Origin: Stenopsyche tienmushanensis
Lineage: Eukaryota > Arthropoda > Insecta > Trichoptera > Stenopsychidae
DNA: 64,000 nucleotides
Direction: 5' to 3'
Assembly: GCA_008973525.1 (NCBI GenBank)
Contig: WACJ01000114.1
Span: 806,001-870,000 of the forward strand
The translations under genes and the position numbers were made by a program. Below the pieces are notes generated by a model. It was not told where the DNA came from and searched no databases. It worked only from the letters and a program-made list of their open reading frames with translations. Below are positions 45,674 through 58,304 of this stretch, piece by piece. Numbering within the stretch: position 1 is the first letter of the stretch; each line of letters opens with the position of its first letter.

Positions 45674-45790
45674 GTTCAACTAGTCCGCTTTTCGGACTGC
45701 TGACATGACGAAGAAAATATGAATTTGACAACTTAGTATATATTATAAAGAGCGGGCGGCGCTTGATTTGTCACCCATTTGTTACAGCCC
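45674..45790 (-). repeat. hAT-V3 fragment
   Basis: Reverse complement of part of V1/V2, including the hairpin AGTCCG-CTTTT-CGGACT (45682-45698) and a degraded CAGxxCTGTAAC end at about 45775-45790. Confidence 0.55.
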
Positions 45791-45799
45791 TGGCTGCAC

Positions 45800-46480
45800 A
45801 AAATATTCTGAGGTAACAAAATACTGCTCATGAACACGTACAGTTCTTTATTGATAAAGCAAGGAATTCATCCGTATTTGCATTAAGTCATTAACCAAGA
45901 TGAGAAGTCTTGAGAGGTCATCGTCAAATGAAGCATTGGTTTCAAATTCAAGTCCTCCTCTACACACATTGGGATCTCTATTGTACAGTTAACTTTAATT
46001 ATTACAATCATGATTGTGGAGATCTATTATACTTCTTGAACGAATTGGTAGGTTCTATTACGATTTATTAACGTATACAAAGTAAAAATGACAAATTAAA
46101 CTGCATATAAACGTACATTATAATTGATCACTGTACAAATATAATGCTACTCATCGTGGCAATAAATAAACGCAAGCTAATTTATGGATCCAATGAGCAT
46201 TGGCGATAAATTCATGATTAAATCGATCAGTAAACATCTTTCCGTGCTAAAAAAGTGGATTTAATATATCGCTTAATTTGTACGTGAGTGTGCTTACGCA
46301 AGCACTCGAATAGATTAATCGACCAATTCAATTTTTAAAGCATCAATCAGATTACAATCAGGTCTCAATTAAACTTTATTTAGTGTGTATTTTTTAATAT
46401 ATAAGATAGAAAGAATTTGAAAAAAAATTGAAATTTTGCAAATTTATAAATTCCGACATAATTTTTGCGTGATTTCGTGC
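45800..46480. other. No gene recognised
   Basis: AT-rich; no feature identified. Confidence 0.4.
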
Positions 46481-46482
46481 AT

Positions 46483-46735
46483 TTAACCTGTATGGTAGGA
46501 TGATCGCCTATTTGCGATCGAATTTCGTGCGATTCAGAAAGCGCACTCTTATGCGTTATGCTCGGAGAGAGATAGAGATGGATAAAACGTTGTGCAGTTC
46601 GGTAACTGTGAATGGGAGAAAGAGACGGAGAGAATATCTTGCGTATAACGAACGATTGTACAGATCGTTAACCCAAATTTATCGACTAATTCCAAAGAGT
46701 CCAATATTTTTCACAAATAAGATCTAAATAAGTGC
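46483..46735. mobile_element. Y3, truncated piggyBac-like copy
   Basis: Left TTAA at 46483-46486, then TTAACCTGTATGG as in Y2, a GATCGC-CTATTT-GCGATC hairpin at 46502-46519, and the CAGAAAGCGCACTCTTATGC and GAGACGGAGAG stretches of the family. The right half is missing. Confidence 0.6.
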
Positions 46736-47339
46736 TTTCTATTTTTGATTTGATATGGATATTACTGTGTCTAATTAGGTTTATATATATGTGGATTACA
46801 GAAGTATGTACGGTGTTAAAGAATGTGAGTTTCTTCGGTTTCGCTATATTAAGCTGCCGTCATACGTGAGAGGGGCGGGTGCCAACTGATGCTTACTAAA
46901 TGATAAAGAAGATTTAAATGATAATCTGCATTGTAGCTTTAATACTTATAAACGATACATTTTCTAATTCTCTCGTGTATTGTTTTAAGTTCTATTGTGA
47001 TAAATGGCGCGGAAATGTCCATAGTTTCTATAACAATGAATTTCAATGTAGGTCTTATGTGTGACGGGAATTACACTATTTTGTATTATGAAACGTATGT
47101 TTCATTTATTAGATATATAGATATTGCGTATTTCAGATTTACAGACAATCCGACAATAGCACTCGATTGGAACCGTTTTAACACGACCTCGCACTCGATG
47201 TTTTCATGCTCCGAATCAGAAATGATTATAAAATGCTGATAAATGAGGTGTTTCAGTACAACAGACCTTTTGCAAATTAATGGAGGACGAGCAAAACTAT
47301 GATGAACAAAATCAATGAATATCTCAAAATTAAATGATT

Positions 47340-47590
47340 GGCAGTAAATTGTTCTGGCGTGTTTCTGGACTATCATTATGACAGTCTGGCGACTGAGTGC
47401 CGTTGGATTTAGGAGGAGAGGGGGTTGCCAGACTATTACCAGCTTGTTTAGATAGTACCAGACTGGTTCAAACTTACTGATTATAATAAATAGTTTACGT
47501 TTATAAAATTATTTATTTTCGCCAGACTGTCATAATGATAGTCTGTAAACACGCCAGAACACAACTATTAATTTATTCACATACGTTCCA
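47340..47590. repeat. Foldback element relative with a different core
   Basis: Ends match 12247-12567 (TTCTGGCGTGTTTCTGGACT; reversed at 47548-47590, CACGCCAGAACACAACTATTAATTTATTCACA), but the core is one satellite unit at each side around a unique insert with AGGAGGAGAGGGGG. Confidence 0.55.
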
Positions 47591-47932
47591 TAAAAAGGTG
47601 TGGAGATGATGGAAAATTAGGAAAAACAATTTTTCTTCTAAATATGATGGCAGACTGCATGTCATTATTTATCGAAATTAACATAATATGTTTTAATGCA
47701 TACTAAGAAAATGATTTTATTCGGAATTGTCGCAGCTTTTTATAAAGCAAAATGTGTGGTTCATTCGGCGAAGAACATTATTTTTATACTATTCCTATTA
47801 AATATGTCTTATGTACACTGGGCACATTTTAATATCTTCATTCATTTTTTTGCCACAGTTGCTGAATCAATGTCAAAAATACTAATGTCGTCTGTATTCC
47901 TAGTCATTGATCGATTTTTCTAAAAATCCTAG

Positions 47933-48743
47933 CTTGGTCGTAACTAGGGGGTGGCAAAGCAGACGCCACGGGTGCAATTAGGCTTGGGAAAACGCAGAAT
48001 ACCAACCCATTCAAGATCGCACATGGCTTTTAATTTACTTGACCATTCTATTTTACATGAATCAACACTGATTGACTCTGTCCGATTTTATAAAACATAT
48101 ACTAAGTTGTCTAATCCCTCTTTTATTTGGCCGATCCAGTCCATGTAAGTCCGCAATAAAATAAAAACAACAATATTTTCGACCGATTGTAAAATTTAAG
48201 CAACCCAGTTTTCTTTGGATAACTTCGTTTTGTAATGAGAGTTCGTAATGGTTCTGTTGAAATGTTCGGGTATGGCGTCCGATCGCGAGGCGTTCATTCG
48301 TCATGTCAGCGGTCCGAAAAGCGGACCAGTTGGACCCACAGACCTTGTGGTCACTCTGTCCTTTTTTTAGTTGATTTTGTGGATTTTCTTCACCATTTCT
48401 GGGGTAGTTACCTCATTTGGTCGACCACTGATGATGTATTTACTACAACTCTAATAATAGGAATATTGATATGAAATATAATACATACGAGGTTCAGAAT
48501 TTCATATTTTGTACCAAATACATATCGTGGTGTTATTAGTATTTTTTTCAAAACAAATACCTTCTTCTACACGTTATATCGGGTACTTTTGGGATCAACT
48601 TCGTATATTATTTTAAAATATTAATTATAATAATATTTAATATATTTCTTTTATAATAGTGTTATTTAACTTTTAATTTCTGGAGGGGGGGGGAGCAAGT
48701 TATATACTTGCCACGGGCGCTTCATACCCTCGTTACGGCTCTG
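47933..48743. mobile_element. hAT-V2, 811-bp copy
   Basis: Near-perfect 8-bp duplication (AATCCTAG at 47925-47932, AATCGTAG at 48744-48751). The ends carry GGTCGTAACTAGGG and, reversed, CAGAGCCGTAACGAGGG. It contains the CGGTCCG hairpin at 48310-48327 and a nested piece of hAT-A at about 48430-48540. Confidence 0.8.
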
Positions 48744-48749
48744 AATCGT

Positions 48750-50790
48750 AGAAAGAGTAGGAATAGGAAATTGATTAGAAAGCCTGTAAAAAATCGTCAA
48801 AGAACTTCGTAAGAGTCAGCTGCTGATTTCTAAAGGTAATCGGAAGACCAATTTCTGCAAAGTGTATACGAAGAAGGCTCATTTAAGCTTAAATTTTGGC
48901 TTGGCTAGAAAGAAGCAATGGCTCACCTGAGGAGGATCGCTCAAATATTTTGTGTCGATCATCCTACGTAAATTTAATAATTAATTTCACTGCCAAAAAA
49001 TTAAACTGAGTGTTAACATGAAAAATCCTTATTATTATTCGGGTGTTCGGAAGTCAATATATAACATAATAAAATCAGAGATAGAGTCTGTAATCCAATA
49101 AAACTTATATGGAATATATTGGAACTTAAGATCTAGAATCTCAGAATAGAAAATTGAAAAGACGTATCACTATAACTAGTTTTATTGCTATATTCACTTT
49201 CTTCGCGCACGTTGACCACTTTGGTTATAACATCATTATGTAAATAAATTTGCGATAAATATGCCAATAGTATAACTATTAAATTATATATAAAATTACC
49301 CAAAAACTCATTTAAAGAACCGCCCATCGGCCTCATTTTGCGAATCCAGTTTATCGCATATCAAAAGTGAAAATAGCAAAGCCAGTGAAACCAGATATTA
49401 TATCACTTTTCGATTCGCAAACATGTTACGCCAGCCGGTTCGCGAATATCGGATTTTATAGCGTCTTGTGACACACTTATAATTTTCTCAAAATCATCTA
49501 TCATCGAAATTCTGGTACTCGTTATATTTCCAAAATTTAGTCATGCAATGCTATTAAAACCACTTTGTCCTTATACGGCTAATAAAACATGATTACTGTA
49601 CTTCTAGTTGTTATTTTGCTACGATGTGATAATTTAACAATTTAATGGTGCATTAGAAATAAACAGTTCTGATATTGCCTTATTAACACTTGTATACTAT
49701 CTTTGAGGTCATCGTATAGCATAGCGCGAAAGAAACTTGTACGAAGAGCCCAAAACTGATGTTAATTTTTTGCATTTCTTGCAACTTTCACATGCAGAAG
49801 GAAGGTCATGTGTGTCCGATCCGCCTTCGTACACCTTGTTTTTTTTCTCTTTTTTTAAATTTAGGATTGCAATATTATTATTCCAAGTTTGACCAAATGT
49901 TGGTATAGTGGATTAGATTCTGGACGTGCACACATCATGACGTGGTTTCGAAACAAGGATGCATTAAATCAGCTATGCTGATTCTACTGATGCCCGCAGC
50001 AGACTGGACTTTGATACACTGTAAAGCTAAGGGTCTTCCCTATTTCACCCAACCGGTTCGAATACGTTGCGATCAGTAGGGGTGTAATAGTAAAAAAATG
50101 TTTCATGACTTTTGGGATGCACCTTGTATGTATGTCATTGAAGTTTAAAACCATTTATTCAGGTGATTAATCTGAGCGCAGAACCGGAAAGGCAATCTTA
50201 ATTTCATCATATGTGTATAATTCAGATGAACATCCATAATTGATGCGTTTGGCATAATTATAAGAACCAATAAAATCAGTTGAGCAGACCTTTGACCGGC
50301 AGCAAGTTGATGATGACGTATAAAATGTTGCATTATCCGGTAAGCATTCAGGTCATCGAGTATTGAATTTTAATTTAATAAAAGCATATTATGGCAATAA
50401 TTCGTTCAAGCTCATTGCTAATAACTTTGGCATAAGATATACTCCATTAAACTTGTAGCGATATAACTGGATATCATCTGAATTCATCCATAAACATATT
50501 GCAATCTACATATAAGTAAAGAATATCGGTGTGGTCTATCTTGACATTGAAAAATATATTACCATGTTGTTTGGCATCAGGTTTTTTTTTATTTGACCAT
50601 GCCGATGAAAATGCAGTTAGTTAAGTCAAAATGCATAATTTTGCAACGAATTTGGCTATGAATTGATTAGATGAAAATTGAAAAATGAATTCTTGAGAAT
50701 CTTGTGCAAAAAAAAAATAATATTTGATCCGAATAAGCAATGCTCAGATCATCATAAGAAATATAATATTTCTGATTTATTTCTGACTTG
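48750..50790. other. No gene recognised
   Basis: Only short frames; no repeat ends recognised. Confidence 0.4.
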
Positions 50791-50796
50791 AAACAG

Positions 50797-51076
50797 GGAG
50801 AAAATATCTTGCACGGACGGAGAGAGTATCTCGCGTAAATCGCATGATTTTATAGATCGCTAATCCAAATTTATCGACTAATAATGATAACCCAAAATGA
50901 ATCGATTTCAAGTGTATTGTATATGTTTACTTGAAGAAATGATCGAATATTGTGTGCTATCGACAGTGTTCATTTATTTATGTACAAGCTTCATACGCAC
51001 TGCAACGCTACTGACAGACAAATATAGCATCTAAGTTTATGATGATTTTAATTTAGGTCACTATACAAAGGATTAA
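50797..51076. repeat. Y4, piggyBac-like copy lacking its left end
   Basis: Shares GAGAGTATCTCGCG, TCCAAATTTATCGACTAA and TTGTGTGCTATCGACAGTGT with Y1-Y3 and ends at TTAA 51073-51076 (CAAAGGATTAA). Confidence 0.55.
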
Positions 51077-51659
51077 ACCAGCTTGTTCTACTGCTAAGAA
51101 ATACTATGTTCATTTATATAATCAAACAAATGTCCCTCACAACTACCAAAATACTTTCACAAACATAAATTAGAAGAAAATACGACAAGTTCCCGTGATC
51201 TCGCGCAAAATGTGGAATGTGGAAAAGATGCGAATAAGCCCGCTACATTTGTAATCTTTGATCAAACTAGTCTCGCATAGAATGAGTTAAACGTATAGAC
51301 ATTTCAGTAAGTTAACGTTTACGTTTGCTTAAGGTATCGACTAAAATAACATAAAAAGTGAAAGTTTCACGAACACAATCAGTTGAAGCAGATCATCCTT
51401 GACCATCCTCGTTATGCTCTACGATTTTTTTCTTTGTAGGAAATAGCGAACAGCGATTCAAAAATGTCAGATCAAATTAACTCATAATTCTGAAACGCAA
51501 TTCTGCAAGTTTTTGGGCCCAAGACAGGGTCTAAAAGTGGAATTTATTAACTTCTAAACCGACATGGCGTACATATTTTATTTTTCATCGTTATAAACTT
51601 AAGATTTATTTATTGATTAACTTATGCAGTAAATAAAATAAAAATTTGTTATAAAATCA

Positions 51660-51860
51660 GATTCCAAGTAGTACGGGAGGCAGTGACCGAATTTTTACAC
51701 TCATTTCTATAAAGTTAATTTTTGTTTCAGTCAATGATCATAAAATTTAAATCAGGAAAGTTATATTCTACCAAGCTTTCAAAGTTGCGGACATTAATAA
51801 CAATTTTCGAAATATAATAGTTGTGCATACCTACATTCTCAACATAGCTTGCAGAAGAAT
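51660..51860 (-). repeat. T repeat fragment
   Basis: Contains AATTTTTGTTTCAGTCAA, CCAAGCTTTCAA and TAACAATTTTCGA pieces of the T family in a reversed arrangement. Related scraps occur at 58220-58260 and 60147-60240. Confidence 0.45.
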
Positions 51861-52351
51861 ATCAAATTCCTCAATATGCAACCTACACGCGATGTGGCAT
51901 TAATTTACAATAAAATCAAGAATGTGGGATAGATTGGTGAAGAAATATTTCGAGAGATAGGTAAACATTTAAATAAAACAAGGAATCCGACATGGCAAAT
52001 GTTAAGGAAGAAAACCTGTTTATCTATGGTTGTTCATATTGGTCATTTGTAAATTAGCTTATATGGAAAGGTGTTATAAGAAGTATCCCCTGCTTTGCTA
52101 GAGATGCATCGACTATGAACGGCTAATGTTGGGTAAGCATTATTTTAAAAATTACATGCATAAAATCGTCGTTATTTATGGAAGTCTCATGCGAAAGATT
52201 TTGTCATATGATGAATTTCATGATTACCGGTTTTACATATCACTTTATGAAGAATATATGAACGGGTGAAGAATTTAGGATGTAAACCCTACAAATTATT
52301 ATCTTATAGACGTCCAGAACGCCCTGACCAAATCTGCCATTGTATACCAAT

Positions 52352-53237
52352 TAGGGGTCCCAAATATTCGTAAAATCAATTACTCGAATATCGAATGTGA
52401 AATTGGTAAAATATTCGAAAATTCGAGTATTCGAATATTTTATATATGTAGACGAGGGTGATTCAAATATAACCCGGAATTTTTCATTAGTGTTATTATA
52501 TAAAAATATAAATGGAGCATCTTATTTTTCTACAAAGTTCCCTTCATTAGAAATAAATTTATTTGCTCAGGAAGAAAGGTTCTTGATCCCATCACGCAAA
52601 GAAGGCGAGGAGTATCATATTCTGTTGCGCAACGCGTTTTCTCGTAGACACAGGCTAGAAATCAAGTGAAATTTTGAAGTTTTTGGTTTCAGCGAAATCA
52701 AAAGGATCAGAATTTTATTTACTTTTCAGCAATACATATTTTTAAAAAAAGTGCATTGAACGTTTCTACTTTTAAGCTTGATCGTAATTTCATTTTTATT
52801 GAGCCTGCTGTTGAAAAACCCTCTCAGTTGTCATTGAGTTTGGTTTTATCGACAGTATCTAAAATATCACCCTTTTTTTTGGCATGATCGATATTTTTGA
52901 ATAGTTTTTTAATAAACTTTACACAAATTCAATAAAATAATTTCAATAAACTTGGCACTTTTTTGCATTTCTTTGTTGCTATTTCGATTGGCAGAAGAAC
53001 ATCGAGCAACTTTCTTAAAAAATATATTTCTTCATCAGTAATTATTTCCATTTTTATGTCCTTTAATGATTCTTTTTAATCTTCTTTAATATTTTTGCCA
53101 TCATACTTATGGAGTTCCATCTTGTTTCAACTTTCTAAATTACTTAACGAATAATATTCGATTAATTTTATAAATATTCGAATATACGAATATTGGAAAA
53201 CGGGCAAATATATTCGAATATTCGATTGGGATACCTA
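52352..53237 (-). mobile_element. hAT-Z1, 886-bp copy with perfect target duplication
   Basis: 8-bp duplication ATACCAAT (52344-52351 and 53238-53245). Ends are TAGGGGTCCCAAATATTCG and, reversed, TAGGTATCCCAATCGAATA. The minus strand carries a decayed hAT dimerisation segment (about 52740-52850: RVFSTAGSIKMKLRSSLK-like). The long plus-strand frame 52397-52669 is antisense. The TTAA at 53162-53165 is unoccupied; in Z2 it holds a Y element. Confidence 0.85.
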
Positions 53238-53249
53238 ATACCAATGTAT

Positions 53250-54690
53250 ATAATCAACGAATGGTTCACTATTGGACACCAATCTGCCACATTGTCTATC
53301 ATGGTTTGTAAAAAAAGTCATATGCCACAGAAACTGGTTTCTTTATGAACATACTTTGTAAAGTCACACAAAAAGTATCATTACACAGATATGCATATGT
53401 GCAAATTTAGAAAACGATGGAAATTATTTTGTAGATTAGATTTTAAGTTATTTATTTAATAAATGTTTTTTTTTGTAACTGTATCAAAATTCCTATTACT
53501 TTTCGTTCGCCCTAATAAATAGAACTAGCTTTGTTTTAAAGATATTTTTTTAGTTCAAAAACGGAACTAGTTATACTAGCCTGCCAGCTTACCAGCACTT
53601 GCTTGTTTTATTAGCTTAAAAACTAGCCTCGTGTGAATCGGGCATAATTGACTATTTGCATTAAGGTCAACTTAGTCGAAATTTTTAAAAAATAAGTGCG
53701 ATTACCAACGATGATAAGATCAAAGACGATAGGAGAGGCGTGCATAAATTTAGAGGCGTTTAACATATATTTTCTTTGTGTATTCAATGGAAGGTGTCAT
53801 GATGATATTCACTTTCGGATGATAAATGTGCGTGATTGCTAAGCATTGTTCATAGCCAATATAAAAAATCAATTGAAACCGCTCATATATGAGGTATTGA
53901 GATAAATTTATTCACATATTATAATTTTTCTTGAGCGCACGCTGGGAAGTGTTTGCGTGATTCTCGATTTTGCTGTATCAATATTTATTACTCGCACTAA
54001 AAATTAGCATTATTTTTTGTTGTAACATTGAAGATTTCGTAAATGATAGTTTGTGTCACATTTGTATGTAACTTTCACGATCATCACCGGTGACACATGT
54101 TTCTTTACACTGTGTCAACTTATTTGTTCTGTGGCAATATCTCATGAGTTGTATACTTTACGCAATGTCTTGAGTTTGTTTCCATTGATTTTTTCTTTTG
54201 CCTTTTTACCATTTCGAAACATACAGCTCTCAGATCCGCAATTCAACCACATAGCAAAAGTTAATTATTGGAATCGTTTTCCTTCATCATCGATATACAT
54301 GTGTGGTGACATTTGGGTTTTTTTAAAAATACGTCGTCGGTGATCCTTTCAATCGCACAATTCACATAAATGTACATAGAAATCATCAATCATGATTTGG
54401 AAAATTTACCTCATGAATGTAAAATAGTTTCATCATCATTAAATGAGGGCTTTCAATTCAAAACGTAATCATCTTCAACTCGCTTTCATTTATTTTGACC
54501 TAATCTCATCCATTGCATCAACCTTATTAGCTACTATTTATTCGATTAACATTACTTCATCTATTATCAAGACTATCTGTTTACAATATATAATAATGTT
54601 TAATTTGGAAACCATAATTTCATGCATTTTAATATGATACAAGTCTTGTATTCAAGCAATAATCGATTGTATAAAGTGTAATCATCATCG
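53250..54690. other. No gene recognised
   Basis: Short frames only, including a hydrophobic one at 54053-54343 without family features. Confidence 0.4.
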
Positions 54691-54787
54691 ACAATAAATC
54701 ACGTATACTACGAAGCCACCAGATTCGTATCCTGCGAGCAACTCTTGCGAGATTTTAATATCAATCAGCAGCTTTTTTTTATCGACT

Positions 54788-55305
54788 TTCAAAAAATATC
54801 TTTGTTTTTCTTCGTGTATCGGAAAGAACCAATGTTTAAGAATACGTTCAGTAAACTTCAAGTCGATATAAATAAAATTCACAAAGTTATAGGCCGATGA
54901 GGAAAAGCTGCGCTTCGCGAAGCTGAGGAGAGAAGAAACTTTAAACGAGTTTTTCTCAAAACTACTTTTTTCAAGCTCATGGAAGTGCTCCTACACGCCT
55001 TAGCTGAGTATTCTTTATGAAATTTGGCAGATATATGTATAATAAATTTTTTCATCGTATAGACTACAATTATTCAAAAATATTCAAAAGTGTATATTTA
55101 ATGAACAAAAAACTACAAAAAATGTTGGTAAAAACACAAACTTTTCTTCGACCGCTCACTATTTTTTTATTTTCCAATATTTCTTTTTAATTGTAGTCTA
55201 AACTATACTCAATATTATACAAAGTAAAAATATGCTTAATTTTTTTGCTGCAAATCACCTGTTCAGGACTCGCGCACCGACCGAACAATGACATTCTTCA
55301 CCATG
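54788..55305 (-). mobile_element. X4, inverted and rearranged X copy
   Basis: Reverse complement of the right two thirds of X. The 3' terminal repeat is missing (replaced at 54775-54790). At the other end a local inversion joins CGCGCACCGAC to ACATTCTTCACCATG, two neighbouring X segments now in opposite orientation. Confidence 0.6.
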
Positions 55306-55308
55306 AAT

Positions 55309-56290
55309 CCCTTCACCGGGAATTCGGGATTTCATTATACAATCCCGGGACCAGTCCCGGGATCCCGGGATTGGGATTTTCAATATTTTAAGAAATGATT
55401 TGATGAATTTGATCAAAAATTACTAATAAGTCTATTTGTTCAATATAAAAAATCACTTGAAGGCCAAAGAATTTTATTTATTTAAGAAAAGATAAAAATT
55501 CAATTCAAAAATAGATAAATAAAACACTAAAAAATTCAAATATTATTTTGAAAATATGCCCGAAGTAACATTAACATTAAACATTAAAGTTTCGTCATTT
55601 AGTCTGGATTTGATTTTGGAAATCAGATAATTTGCTACTGAAAATGCACGCTCAGATTCCACACTCATTGGAGGTATCGTCATCAGATATTTAAATGCTA
55701 GTTCGAGTTGATGATCGCGTGAGCCCTCATTTTCGTATAACATCATCAATGTGACTGATAAAATTCTCTTCTGCTGAGACACGGACTAAAAATCGCAAAA
55801 TTCCCGATTTCCCAATTTCCCGACAAATTATTTATTTCCGTCGCTGCAGATAAATATTTATATACTATAATACTTTGATGTGATTTGTAATTATATTACG
55901 GAGGAATACAAAAATTCTGAACCCCGTATCTATTATATTTCATATCGATATTACCATTATTCGTCGAGGTGTAGTAAATACATCACCGGTAGGGAAAGGT
56001 TACTGTAACAATTTGAAAAACATACATGTACGCTATATATGTATACATAGATTAGACAATCACTGCTACTATGCGTCGCCTAAGTTCGCCAATTAGTAAT
56101 TACGCCACTGTTTCCAAGCGTCTAGATTTCGTCGGGGATGTCTCGATTTAGCAGCCTTTCATCGTGTTGGTGAGGTGTACGATTTCTATTAGATAAAAAT
56201 TTCAATCCCGGGATTTTCGGGATTACGTTTTCTAATCCCGGGATTCTTAAGTACCTAAAACTGTCCGGGATCCCGGGATTGGATTCCCTA
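55309..56290 (-). mobile_element. hAT-A3, about 980 bp, left end eroded
   Basis: Reverse complement of hAT-A1, with the same dimerisation frame at 55543-55782 (LAFKYLMTIPPMSVESERAF, SKIKSRLNDETLMF). The right end (GGATTGGATTCCCTA) is intact and the left is eroded, so no target duplication is visible. Confidence 0.8.
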
Positions 56291-56299
56291 CTCCTAACT

Positions 56300-58290
56300 A
56301 CAAGTCACTATATTACTATTTAAATATACGGTACCATTTTTTGACAGTACTTTAAAAACATTGCTGCTATCAGAGAATTAAATTTAGATACTACCATAGC
56401 AGCAAAATACTCCGAAGATGATGTACAGTAGTGAAATCAAACTCAAAAGCAAAAGGGGGCTAAAATAAGTTTAGGTGGGTCGCAAAAAGAAATGTAAATT
56501 TTCATAGAAACATAGATTTATTTATATATACATACGTTTAGGATCCCTTGGGCCCATTTAGCCCTCGATAAACACGGATTCCTATTACGATTTCATTATT
56601 ACGCGGCATCACGGCAGAGAAAGACTTAGTTTATCAATTGAAGCTTGGTATTTCAAGCACAATTTCTACAAGCAGCATAAATATGGGACGAACAAATCAT
56701 TTGAGCAATTTCTTAGGTCCCTTGAATTACGCGGTAAATCAAACACTTTTTAATAAATACTCATATTTGATGAGATTCTCAAATATAATACTATAAAAAT
56801 GGTAGTGCTGACAAGATATGTACGGAGACGATTTATCAATCGATACTTGAAAATTTTCCCACAATCTGGATTCAAATTTGAACCTTTACAATAAAAATCC
56901 GAGATCTAATCTACTACGCACTCGATATAGTACGTAGGCTTACATTAATAGAAAATTATGTTTCCTTTCAGATATCTCATGTTGCGATATAGATTCTATA
57001 ATTGCTTATGATGTAAGGAAAATGTATGTGAACATTTAATTTATATTTAATTGTATTCAAGGCTGGGTGAAAGGCGAAGCGTAATAGTGCAGAATGTTTA
57101 CTTTGAATCGATGCTTCTCAAACTCTCGTTACAAGCCCTTTACATGCGCTTATTCAATTTGAATACGAACAATATGCATGCATTTATCCATGTCCGAAGA
57201 CCGTAATCGACAATAATTGATCATTGATAATGTAAATTTGATACATCTCTAACTAGAATCGCGAGGGCAATGTAAAAATTACAATAACCCGTTTATAAAG
57301 CTCAATATACAATGTAGAAAATTCCTACATCATAATCATAGACGATGGCTACGACATGAAATCAACACCGTACACTTATGGCATTTAGATATGCAAAAAA
57401 TATTGCTACAATCCTTCAACTTCTATGAAATTTATTAGCGTATTTAATAACAAAATCAATTCTAAATAAATTATCGTATTTATAAATCCAGCATTTACAA
57501 TTGTTCTAAACGAAACGTTCGTCAATTTAAGAGCGAATATATGTCGAATCATCTGAGATCATCAATTTTGATGATCAACCATTTTTAAAATCATCATTTT
57601 CGAAAATACAATTTATATACCTAGAACCAGATATTAGATATTTTTTTCAGAGGATTTATACAGGATATCACGTTTTTATTCATTTTCACATTGTTCGTAC
57701 ACACACAAAATCGCACAAAAAAATTGGTAATTTTGGTAACATTTTAAGGATATCTCGCATTTTTTGTAAAATTTTAAGGGTTGTCTGACATCTGGCATCT
57801 CTAATGCCAGAAATTCACTAGAGAAATAATAATTATTTTAATTACAAACTATCATCGTTGTACGATAATTTTCGTTGCGATTTTCGATGACTCAAAATCG
57901 CTGTCTTCTTCGAAAGAAATAGTGTACCCAGTGTCAATGTCATCATTGTTCTGTGTAGATTTTCTCTTTCCAACAATATAATTCATAATGAGTAAAGGTG
58001 ACACTATAGTCTCTACCTCAAAAAATATATATTGAAGAGTATATTTTTAAAACTATATATATTTTATGTATATTTTTACTTTGTATATATTTTTTTTTTA
58101 CTTCTGCAAAAATATATATATTTATACTGTTAAATCGTACAACTATGATCATGGACGGGGAATGTTGTAATAATTACGCATTTTGAAAAAATATATTTAC
58201 ACTCGTTATATTTGATTTTTGTTTCAGTCAATGTATACAGAATGTAAGCTGATACTCAGTTTATCTATTATTCATTGCTACTTTTACAAA
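56300..58290. other. No gene recognised; one short acidic ORF
   Basis: A minus-strand frame at about 57840-57986 starts MNYIVGKRKSTQNNDDIDTG and continues TISFEEDSDFESS. It resembles the acidic N-terminus of many transposases but has no diagnostic motif. Low-complexity TATATA/TTTTT sequence fills 58020-58140. Confidence 0.35.
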
Positions 58291-58304
58291 TCATGTCTTG
58301 CTTG

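Noticed and set aside
52397..52669. 90-codon plus-strand frame, seen again at 59441-59665
   Set aside because: Lies inside hAT-Z and is antisense to the side carrying the dimerisation remnant; repeated only because the element is repeated.
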